Assembly (NCBI GenBank): GCA_017964755.1
Contig: JAGCRI010000002.1
Location: 1-6,403, forward strand
DNA: 6,403 bases
From: Bacteroidales bacterium
GTDB taxonomy: Bacteria; Bacteroidota; Bacteroidia; Bacteroidales; WCHB1-69
Reading direction: 5' to 3'
Under the pieces are notes generated by a model, which was not told the DNA's origin, ran no database searches, and worked only from the letters and a program-made list of their open reading frames with translations. Made by a program: the position numbers and the translations under genes. Positions 1 through 5,875 of this stretch are shown here, one piece after another (positions within the stretch are counted from its first letter, which is position 1; each line of letters opens with the position of its first letter).

Positions 1-4
1 AGTT

Positions 5-901
5 ATGAGTACAACTTCGATTATAAGCATGCAAGACTTGCTTAAAGGAAGAGGCAGAAATACGGAATTTGATCAAGCAAATCCGAAACGGATAAAACTT
101 GTCAGACATTCAGGTGATGTAAAACAAGACAGTATTATTTACGAAGAGTACAATGGCAGTGTCGATGAACTGTATTACACAAACTTCAAGTTGTTTCAAA
201 AGTGGCAATGTGAGCAAAAGGAATCCAATATGAATAATGTTGAGTATATTGTTGCTTTTCTTGCAGAAGAGCATTTTGAATGTCGATTTATTGGAGTATT
301 CAAAAATTGTGGAAAATTGCATCAAACCACACCTGAAGCAGCGTTATACGATTTAAAAGAAGTTGATGGCTTTGAAATTTTGAAAGATATGGTGGTAATA
401 GATTGGGGAGCAGGCACCAAAAATTGGATGCACAACTGGACTACTATAAAGGAAGTAGTTCGTATTGAACAGACGTCGCGTACTGATGGTCTTCCTTTTT
501 TCACTCGTTATGAAGATGTTATTCTTTCGTATGAACAATTAAAAGCCGTTGTCGAGGACAATGATTGGAAGTCAAAGCTCAGTTGTCTTAACTGCGTATA
601 TGTTATTCTCGATAAGAAAAACGGGAAGCAATATGTAGGTGTAACTTATAAAGATATAAACCCCGGAAAAAAGAATGGCATTCATTGTCGATGGACAGAA
701 TATGCAAAATCAGGACACGGGAATGATAAAAAATTGGTTGAATTGCTGGAAAAAGAAGGTTCTATTTACGCTGAGAAGAACTTTCAATGGTCAATACTTG
801 AGACACTTCCACTAAATGTGACCCCAAAAGTTGCTATTGATAGGGAAAAATTGTATAAAATCAAACTTGGCACAAGAGAGCACGGGTATAATGAAAATTA
901 A
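5..901 (+). CDS. GIY-YIG nuclease family protein with N-terminal accessory domain
   Basis: A 298-residue protein with two parts. The C-terminal part (about 195-298) is a divergent GIY-YIG nuclease domain: VYV at 198-200 stands for GIY, YVG at 210-212 for YIG, R229 in the CRW segment fits the catalytic arginine, and E281 in IDREKLYKIKLG fits the metal-binding glutamate. The stretch YAKSGHGNDKKLVELL (233-248) is typical of one uncharacterised GIY-YIG subgroup. The N-terminal part (about 28-155) has the pattern seen in that subgroup: KRIKLVRH, then an IVAFL...CRFIGVFK strand pair, then VIDWGAGTKNW. Its function is unknown. The family cuts DNA, but whether this member acts in defence, repair or a mobile element cannot be told from the sequence. 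The ATG lies 4 bp from the window edge and the frame is open upstream, so a slightly earlier start is possible. Sampled GC is near 37 percent, below the sufC region. It converges on the suf operon. Confidence 0.85.
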   Translation: MSTTSIISMQDLLKGRGRNTEFDQANPKRIKLVRHSGDVKQDSIIYEEYNGSVDELYYTNFKLFQKWQCEQKESNMNNVEYIVAFLAEEHFECRFIGVFKNCGKLHQTTPEAALYDLKEVDGFEILKDMVVIDWGAGTKNWMHNWTTIKEVVRIEQTSRTDGLPFFTRYEDVILSYEQLKAVVEDNDWKSKLSCLNCVYVILDKKNGKQYVGVTYKDINPGKKNGIHCRWTEYAKSGHGNDKKLVELLEKEGSIYAEKNFQWSILETLPLNVTPKVAIDREKLYKIKLGTREHGYNEN

Positions 902-941
902 GCGTTAACCACACTTTTGCACATTGTACTGCAGCGCAATC

Positions 942-960
942 TGGAGCATGTCAAGCTCCA
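942..960. repeat. Perfect 6-bp hairpin
   Basis: TGGAGC at 942-947 pairs with GCTCCA at 955-960 around a 7-nt loop. It sits inside the long-range pairing 926-938/978-987, so the two together would make a nested, stem-within-stem shape. There is no T-run on either side. Confidence 0.6.
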
Positions 961-971
961 CCGAATGACCT

Positions 972-1020
972 CCGCGGTGCGCTGTACCCTTTCCGCAAAG
1001 CCAATAGCCGCTCACCGCGG
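972..1020. repeat. 8-bp inverted repeat CCGCGGTG/CACCGCGG
   Basis: CCGCGGTG at 972-979 is an exact reverse complement of CACCGCGG at 1013-1020; T971 and A1021 add a further pair. The 33-nt loop includes a small hairpin of CTTT (989-992) and AAAG (997-1000) with a CCGC loop. Both arms are reused by competing pairings: 978-979 by the upstream strand at 926-938, and 1017-1020 by TTCCGC at 991-996. Confidence 0.65.
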
Positions 1021-1107
1021 AATGGAGGCCAGGGCTAATAACAAATTCTATAAGGAATTAGAAATGCCAACAAGACAAAAAAGTATAATTCTGTATTTTA
1101 TTTCCCC

Positions 1108-1620
1108 TCACTTTTTCTTCACTATAAATTCAGGAACGGTTATAGTATTGCTTTCGTGCAACTTGCGGTCAACGATGTGGCATTCCAGCTTCATTGTGTC
1201 GTATGGTGTCGACCAGTCGTATGTGCCGATGTAAACATTGACGCTTATATCTCCTTCAATTGATTCAGAATCCTTGTCGCTCAAACGCGGGAATCGGGAG
1301 TTTTGCGTTCCGTCAAGTTCCAGTAGCTGGTATTCGCCGTCAATTTTTTTGTAATAGTCGATGAAAAAGTTGTAATAATATATTGAAGATGTGTCAAAAG
1401 GTGAGTAGAGGTCGCTTTCGTTCAAGCCGAGGTCGCCGTCCCCGTCTTGAAAATGTATCGTGAGGCGCGCCTGATCGTCATATCCGTGCGCATTATCAAT
1501 TTTTACAAAATCCACAAAACTTATATACGGAATTTCTGAGAATTTCTCCTCTTTTTTGCACGCAACGAGAAGAAAAACGGCTATAAAATATATTATATAT
1601 GTAAAAACTCTGTTTTTCAT
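1108..1620 (-). CDS. Small Bacteroidota-type lipoprotein, function unknown
   Basis: A 170-residue predicted lipoprotein. A short basic start (MKNR) leads into a hydrophobic stretch (residues 5-20) and a lipobox LVAC with the lipidated cysteine at 21. The mature protein begins CKKEE, which contains the K-(D/E)2 pattern described for lipoprotein surface export in Capnocytophaga, so display on the cell surface is plausible but not proven. The acidic motif FQDGDGDLG (57-65, D59/D61/D63) recurs in many uncharacterised Bacteroidota lipoproteins and resembles a calcium-binding loop. The rest looks like a beta-rich domain with many aromatic residues (for example YYYNFFIDYY at 81-90). No enzymatic motif is visible. 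The ATG starts 1 nt after the PatB stop codon, so it is the last gene of the suf-pepE-patB operon. A role in the biology of its neighbours is unknown. Confidence 0.85.
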   Translation of the reverse strand: MKNRVFTYIIYFIAVFLLVACKKEEKFSEIPYISFVDFVKIDNAHGYDDQARLTIHFQDGDGDLGLNESDLYSPFDTSSIYYYNFFIDYYKKIDGEYQLLELDGTQNSRFPRLSDKDSESIEGDISVNVYIGTYDWSTPYDTMKLECHIVDRKLHESNTITVPEFIVKKK

Positions 1621-1621
1621 T

Positions 1622-2803
1622 CTATGGATTGTATTTTGAAAAAGTTTTTTTCAAACGTATAAGAGCCTCTGTGACAGTGGATTTTGGACAAGCGAGGTTT
1701 ATGCGGAAGTGCTTTTCGCCGCCGCGTCCGAATATGCTGCCGTCATTCAGCGCCAGATGGGCTTCGCGGACAAGTTTGCCGGCAATTTCAGAGTGTGTCA
1801 GGCCGGTGCCGCTGAAATCAACCCATAGCAAGTAGGTCGCTTCGTGGCGGAATGTCTTTAAAACAGGGATTCTTTCTCTTATGTATCTGATGGAATATTT
1901 TACGTTTTCTGTCAGATAATCAAGAAGTTGTGTGAGCCATTCTTCGCCATCTGTGTATGCGGCGATGAGCCCGATGTCGCCGAAGATGTTTCCGCATTGT
2001 ATGTGCAGCCCGTCTGTCAGTACATGGTTTATTCTGTTGCGGTGTCCCTCATTTTGAACGATTATTTCAGATGTTGACAGTCCGGCCATGTTGAATGTTT
2101 TGCTCGGTGCCATGCAAGTGATTGTATTATTGGAAATTGCATCTGAGAGCGAGGCCGTAACAGTGTGCTTGTTCCCGTCAATCATCAGGTCTGAATGGAT
2201 TTCATCTGACACCACAATGCAGTTGTGTTTAAGGCATAGTTCTGAGAGTTGTCTTAACTCTTCCGGCTGCCAGCACCGTCCGACAGGATTGTGCGGATTG
2301 CTCAGAATCAGCAATTTTGCACCTTGATGCAACTTCTTTTCAAGATCTTCAAAATCGAACAAATAAGTGTCACCATCAAGTTTTAAAGGATTTTCTATTA
2401 TCGTACGATTTTGATTTTCAATAACATAGAAGAAAGGATGATAGACTGGTGGCTGGACAATGATTTTGTCGTGCGGCTCGGTGAAAGCCTGAACAATGGC
2501 AGCCAAAGCCGGTACCACACCGGGTGAGAAGAGAATCCAGTCTGTATCAATTTTCCATTTGTGGCGGCGGAGCACCCAGTCGGCTATCGCTTGACGAAAT
2601 CTTTCCGTATGGTTGAAATAGCCGAGAACGGGATGTTCCAAACGCTTCTTCAGTGCTTCAATGATGAAGTCGGGCGTGCGGAAATCCATATCGGCTACCC
2701 ACATCGGCAGATTGTCATTTGACCCGTAGAATTGTGCCATACCGTCATATTTCAGACAGTCGGTGCCACGGCGGCCAACGATTTCGTCAAAATTGTATTT
2801 CAT
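1622..2803 (-). CDS. patB: MalY/PatB-family PLP-dependent C-S lyase (cystathionine beta-lyase)
   Basis: A 393-residue fold-type I PLP enzyme of normal family length. The family's usual reaction is beta-elimination on cystathionine or cysteine conjugates, giving a thiol (or sulfide), pyruvate and ammonia in the cytosol. Visible marks: the MalY/PatB hallmark WVADMDF at 35-41; Y121 in PPVYHPFF, which should stack on the cofactor ring; N172 in SNPHNPVGR (168-176); D200 in VVSDEIHSD, which should hold the pyridine nitrogen; S234-K235 in APSKTFNMAGL, with K235 the Schiff-base lysine; and R367 in FRINLACP for the substrate carboxylate. All key residues are present, so the enzyme should be active. 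It starts 6 nt after the pepE stop and its stop is 1 nt before the lipoprotein start. The exact substrate, and whether it behaves like PatB or like the regulatory MalY, cannot be told from sequence; the symbol denotes the family. Confidence 0.9.
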   Translation of the reverse strand: MKYNFDEIVGRRGTDCLKYDGMAQFYGSNDNLPMWVADMDFRTPDFIIEALKKRLEHPVLGYFNHTERFRQAIADWVLRRHKWKIDTDWILFSPGVVPALAAIVQAFTEPHDKIIVQPPVYHPFFYVIENQNRTIIENPLKLDGDTYLFDFEDLEKKLHQGAKLLILSNPHNPVGRCWQPEELRQLSELCLKHNCIVVSDEIHSDLMIDGNKHTVTASLSDAISNNTITCMAPSKTFNMAGLSTSEIIVQNEGHRNRINHVLTDGLHIQCGNIFGDIGLIAAYTDGEEWLTQLLDYLTENVKYSIRYIRERIPVLKTFRHEATYLLWVDFSGTGLTHSEIAGKLVREAHLALNDGSIFGRGGEKHFRINLACPKSTVTEALIRLKKTFSKYNP

Positions 2804-2809
2804 TGTATG

Positions 2810-3658
2810 TTACTGACAATCAATATCAAACACATTGCTTTTGCTGCGGGTGAAATTGAAGTTGAGGACAGAACCCGGTTCAAACTCCTCTGCCTCTTTG
2901 TTGAAACGCATGACGCGCATATTGCGCTGCCCTAACAGTTTCATCTTGTCACCTTTAACCCAAAGGGCTGTGGCTTCGCGGAGACCTGCTACCGTAATAT
3001 TCTGATTTACAGCCAAAAATTCCTCCAAACGCACCTGCCGTGTCTCGCCGCCGTGTCTGATTCTGTCATTGATTTCTTCCGGATACGGGTCAATGTAGTG
3101 GGGGTTGATTTGGAACGGGACGAGGTCAAGGCATGAGAATTTTTCCGGCATAATTATTGGCATGTCGTTGGTTGTCATCAGGGTAGGGCAGGCCACGTTA
3201 GAACCCGCGCTCCAGCCGATGTACGGCGTGCCTTCCATCACCTTGCGGCGTATCGGCTCTATCAGCTTGTGCTTGTGGAGTTCGGCCACAAGATGAAATG
3301 TGTTCCCGCCGCCAATAATTATGATTTCAGCATTGTTTATGACATCCACTGGATTTTCTGATTCGTGTACAGAGACTACTTCAAGCGGACCAAAGCATTT
3401 TCTGATACGCTCGGTGTAGGCGTCATAACTTTTTGGGTAAACTTTTCCGCCGATATTGACGCCTGCGTACGGCACAAATGCAATTTTCAAACGATGGTTT
3501 AAGCGATATTCTGACAATTCTTTTGCGTTGTCTTTCATATTTTCCATTGCAAGGTGTTCCCAAACAGTGGAATGGATGAATTGGGTAATCATACCATGGC
3601 ACCAGCCCAGATATTCTTCTTTATAATTTGTTGAATTACTGATTAATAAAAGATTCAT
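2810..3658 (-). CDS. pepE: Dipeptidase E (aspartyl dipeptidase, peptidase family S51)
   Basis: A 282-residue cytosolic peptidase expected to split dipeptides that begin with aspartate. It follows the enteric PepE pattern along its length: LLLISNST at 3-10, IAFVPYAGV at 59-67, EIIIIGGGNTFHL at 111-123, the nucleophile elbow GWSAGSNVACPT at 148-159, TTNDMPI at 162-168 and QINPHY at 183-188. The predicted triad is S150, D165 and H187. In E. coli/Salmonella PepE these are S120, D135 and H157, so the spacing is identical with an offset of 30. The extra residues lie before the nucleophile, mostly between about 20 and 57, making this protein longer than the roughly 229-residue enteric enzyme. The start is secure because MNLLLISNST aligns with the family's N-terminus. 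It begins 2 nt after the sufD stop, and patB follows 6 nt downstream. Confidence 0.93.
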   Translation of the reverse strand: MNLLLISNSTNYKEEYLGWCHGMITQFIHSTVWEHLAMENMKDNAKELSEYRLNHRLKIAFVPYAGVNIGGKVYPKSYDAYTERIRKCFGPLEVVSVHESENPVDVINNAEIIIIGGGNTFHLVAELHKHKLIEPIRRKVMEGTPYIGWSAGSNVACPTLMTTNDMPIIMPEKFSCLDLVPFQINPHYIDPYPEEINDRIRHGGETRQVRLEEFLAVNQNITVAGLREATALWVKGDKMKLLGQRNMRVMRFNKEAEEFEPGSVLNFNFTRSKSNVFDIDCQ

Positions 3659-3660
3659 AC

Positions 3661-5049
3661 TTATAATTTTATTGAAATGTTTTCGAAAGAGAAATGATGT
3701 TCTGCGGAACAGTGCAGACGGCAGTTGTCGCAGATTGTGAGTTCTCCGCTGAGCCGCCGCCGTATCATGTCGTTCAGGCGTTCCCGAAGTGATTCTATAT
3801 CAACAAATTCTGCCATCTCATTTGCAAATGCGAAGAGCAGAAGCCGGCGTGCGTTGCGCTCGCAAATCCCGCGCGACCGCAGGTAATAGAGTGCTTCCTC
3901 ATCCAATTGCCCTACAGTTGAGCCGTGGCTGCATTTCACATCATCTGCATAAATTTCCAAAAACGGCTGTGTCGTAATTCTCGCCTCATCTGTCAGACTG
4001 ATGTTTTTGCTGCTTTGGTAGGCGTTTGTCTGTTGTGCATTCGGTGCCACATAAATATGCCCGTTGAAATTCGCGCTTGCCTTGTCGTCAGCGATTCCTT
4101 TATAGAGTTGGTAACTTGTGCAGTTTGGAGCAAAATGTCTTACAAATATCTGATTGTCAACATATTGTTCTTTGTCAACGAGATATAATCCGTAAAGTTT
4201 TGTTGTGGCTTCCGGCTCGTTGAGGTTAACATTCATGCTGTTTCTTACAAAACCGGCATTGAAAGTTATTGTATTTGCAACAAATTCAGAATATTCACTC
4301 TGATTTACATACACTTGGTTTACAAGCAGTGATTTTTCATCTTTATTTTCCAACTTATAATAATGAAGATGAGCGTTTTGCTGCAAAAATATTTCTGTAA
4401 CGTTATTTATAAAACTCTCGCAATTCTTGAAAGAGTCATCGCATTGCACAAGAGAAAGTGACGAATTTTTCCCGATTACAATGAGATTCCGTTGCTGTAC
4501 AAGAAGAGGTGAAAAGCAATGCACAATTGAGATAAGTTGGATTGGAATTTCAACTGACAGATTATCAGGAATATAGACGAATAGACCGTCAGTGAAAAGT
4601 GCCTCATTAAGAGACAAAAGGTTGTCATTCTTTTCAATATCCTGTTTTGCAAAATATTCTGAAACAAGGGCAGGGTGGCTTTTCAACGCTTCAGCCAGAC
4701 TGCCGATTATCATTCCATTGTCGAAAACCGTGAGGGGCGAATTTTCGTGTACATACCAGCCGTTCAGAAAAGTATATGTATTGGCGTTTATGTTTTTGAG
4801 TTCACATTTGAAATATTCGTTAACAGGCTGATACGGAGACGGTTGAGTTTGAATATCGTATTTTTCACTGACTAATTCGTCGATGGCGTGGTGGCGCCAA
4901 GTTTCATATTTGCGTGTTGGGAGTTCCGTTTGGAAGAAATGGTTTGCGGCGGTCTCGCGTTTTGCAGCGATTTGTGGCTGGTCGGAACCGGCAAGTTCCT
5001 GTTTGTGAGCCTGATACAAAGATTGGATGTTTTGGGTGAAAGGTTTCAT
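3661..5049 (-). CDS. sufD: Fe-S cluster assembly protein SufD
   Basis: A 462-residue SufD, the partner of SufB and SufC in the cytosolic SufBC2D scaffold that builds Fe-S clusters. The N-terminal helical region carries the usual YETWRHH segment (48-54); the middle is the long beta-helix; the C-terminus has the family signature KCSHGSTVGQLDEEALYYL (372-390), followed by RSRGI and the helical tail. C373 and H375 match the C358/H360 pair of E. coli SufD, which is linked to cluster formation. The C-terminal end adds a cysteine group CDNCRLHC (440-447), beyond the E. coli form. The first half is much less conserved and more AT-rich than the last third. It begins 3 nt after the sufC stop. No sufB or sufS is visible beside it, which is unusual for a suf locus. 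Confidence 0.95.
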   Translation of the reverse strand: MKPFTQNIQSLYQAHKQELAGSDQPQIAAKRETAANHFFQTELPTRKYETWRHHAIDELVSEKYDIQTQPSPYQPVNEYFKCELKNINANTYTFLNGWYVHENSPLTVFDNGMIIGSLAEALKSHPALVSEYFAKQDIEKNDNLLSLNEALFTDGLFVYIPDNLSVEIPIQLISIVHCFSPLLVQQRNLIVIGKNSSLSLVQCDDSFKNCESFINNVTEIFLQQNAHLHYYKLENKDEKSLLVNQVYVNQSEYSEFVANTITFNAGFVRNSMNVNLNEPEATTKLYGLYLVDKEQYVDNQIFVRHFAPNCTSYQLYKGIADDKASANFNGHIYVAPNAQQTNAYQSSKNISLTDEARITTQPFLEIYADDVKCSHGSTVGQLDEEALYYLRSRGICERNARRLLLFAFANEMAEFVDIESLRERLNDMIRRRLSGELTICDNCRLHCSAEHHFSFENISIKL

Positions 5050-5052
5050 CTT

Positions 5053-5817
5053 TTAGATAAGTTTTCCTTGTTCATATTCTTGTTTAATCCAATCGTACCC
5101 TTTCTCTTCAAGTTCAAGGGCGAGTTCCTTCGGGCCTGATTTCACGATTTTCCCGTCAAAAAGCACATGAACCACGTCAGGGACAATATAATCGAGAAGC
5201 CGCTGGTAGTGCGTGATGACGATTGTGGCGGTCTCCTTTGTCTTCAGCTGGTTGACGCCGTTAGCCACGATACGGAGCGCGTCTATGTCAAGTCCGGAGT
5301 CGGTCTCGTCCAAAATGGAAAGTTCCGGCTCAAGCATTGCCATCTGGAAAATCTCGTTTTTCTTCTTCTCGCCGCCTGAAAAGCCCTCATTGACGGAGCG
5401 GTTGCTGAGTTTCGCCGTCAGTTCCACCACTTTTTTCTTTTCCTCCATCAGTTTTAAAAACTCGCTTGCAGTGAGCGGCGGCAGGCCTCTGTATTGCCGG
5501 ATTTCGTTGAGCGCGGTCTTCATGAAATTGGAGATGCTCACTCCGGGGATCTCGACAGGATATTGGAATCCCACAAAAATCCCTTCGCGCGCGCGGTCTT
5601 CAATGGAAAGGTCAAACAGGTTTTTGTTTTTATATGTTATAGTACCTTCAGTAACTTCAAAAAGTTCCTTGCCGGCGATTACCGAAGCGAGGGTGCTCTT
5701 GCCCGTGCCGTTAGGCCCCATGATTGCGTGCACTTCGCCGCGGTTCACTTTCAAATTAACTCCTTTCAGAATCTCTTTTCCTTTAATGGAAACGTGTAAA
5801 TTGTTTATTTCTAACAT
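5053..5817 (-). CDS. sufC: Fe-S cluster assembly ATPase SufC
   Basis: A 254-residue ABC-type ATPase of normal SufC length that powers the cytosolic SufBCD scaffold. Motifs, counted from the ATG: Walker A GPNGTGKST at 34-42 (K40), Q-loop Q85 in VGFQYPVEIPGVS, signature FSGGEKKKN at 146-154, Walker B LSILDETDSGLD at 167-177 with D170 and E171, and the switch histidine H203 in THYQRLLDY. The close match to E. coli SufC (VEIPGVS, SGGEKK, DSGLDIDAL, THYQR.LDYI.PD) leaves little doubt. I chose the ATG at 5817 because MLEINNLHVS aligns with the family start MLSIKDLHVS; an in-frame GTG at 5826 would add three residues (it reads M-L-Q before the ATG). No Shine-Dalgarno is evident. It appears to be the first gene of the operon, with a promoter-like box about 32 bp upstream. 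Confidence 0.97.
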   Translation of the reverse strand: MLEINNLHVSIKGKEILKGVNLKVNRGEVHAIMGPNGTGKSTLASVIAGKELFEVTEGTITYKNKNLFDLSIEDRAREGIFVGFQYPVEIPGVSISNFMKTALNEIRQYRGLPPLTASEFLKLMEEKKKVVELTAKLSNRSVNEGFSGGEKKKNEIFQMAMLEPELSILDETDSGLDIDALRIVANGVNQLKTKETATIVITHYQRLLDYIVPDVVHVLFDGKIVKSGPKELALELEEKGYDWIKQEYEQGKLI

Positions 5818-5849
5818 TTGCAGCACAAATTAGTGGTTTATTTTAACTG

Positions 5850-5857
5850 CAAAGATA
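5850..5857 (-). promoter_or_regulatory. Bacteroidota-type -7 promoter box for the sufC operon
   Basis: On the minus strand this reads TATCTTTG, a perfect match to the Bacteroidota -7 consensus TAnnTTTG. It lies between the stop of the methyltransferase gene (5876) and the sufC ATG (5817). Transcription would begin near 5845, leaving a leader of about 27 nt. No TTG was found at the expected -33 distance (about 19-21 bp upstream), so the site is only half supported. A single 8-base match in AT-rich DNA can occur by chance, but its position fits well. Confidence 0.6.
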
Positions 5858-5875
5858 AGGAAAAATTTGATGTTT

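Larger units (their letters stand above)
902..1107. other. Convergent intergenic region with GC-rich structured core
   Basis: This stretch lies between two convergent genes and has no credible coding sequence; the frame open on the plus strand here has no recognisable protein features and overlaps the 3' part of the lipoprotein gene. Its core, about 926-1030, is clearly richer in G and C than the gene to its left and holds several inverted repeats: a hairpin at 942-960, an 8-bp arm pair at 972-979/1013-1020, a 6-bp pair at 991-996/1017-1022, and a long-range pair in which 926-929 plus 933-938 match 978-987 with a 3-nt bulge. The part from 1031 to 1107 is AT-rich with nothing clear in it. A structured RNA, a palindromic dispersed repeat, or a transcription stop between convergent genes are all possible. 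No T-run follows either main hairpin on either strand, so a classical intrinsic terminator is not supported. Confidence 0.55.
1108..5845 (-). other. Predicted operon sufC-sufD-pepE-patB-lipoprotein gene
   Basis: Five genes run in the same direction with gaps of 3, 2, 6 and 1 nt, which leaves no room for internal promoters or terminators outside coding sequence. The only promoter-like box is ahead of sufC. Co-transcription and probably translational coupling are therefore inferred. No terminator with a T-run was identified after the lipoprotein stop. Confidence 0.8.

Noticed and set aside
901..1042. Integron attC-like recombination site in the structured intergenic region
   Set aside because: The GCGTTAACC after the gene and the CTAATAAC near the far end recall attC ends, but neither fits the RYYYAAC or GTTRRRY core sites and they do not pair with each other well.
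1043..1060. Small hairpin AATTC/GAATT
   Set aside because: Only 5 AT-rich base pairs with no T-run; expected by chance in this DNA.
1074..1100. Rho-independent terminator after the lipoprotein gene
   Set aside because: There is a run of six T on the minus strand (1077-1082), but no GC-rich stem precedes it.
917..1234. Plus-strand open frame of 105 codons
   Set aside because: It covers the inverted-repeat region and then runs antisense through the lipoprotein gene. The protein has no recognisable features.
5213..5833. Long plus-strand open frame of 206 codons
   Set aside because: It lies antisense to sufC, whose motifs are all intact. The frame is a by-product of sufC codon use.
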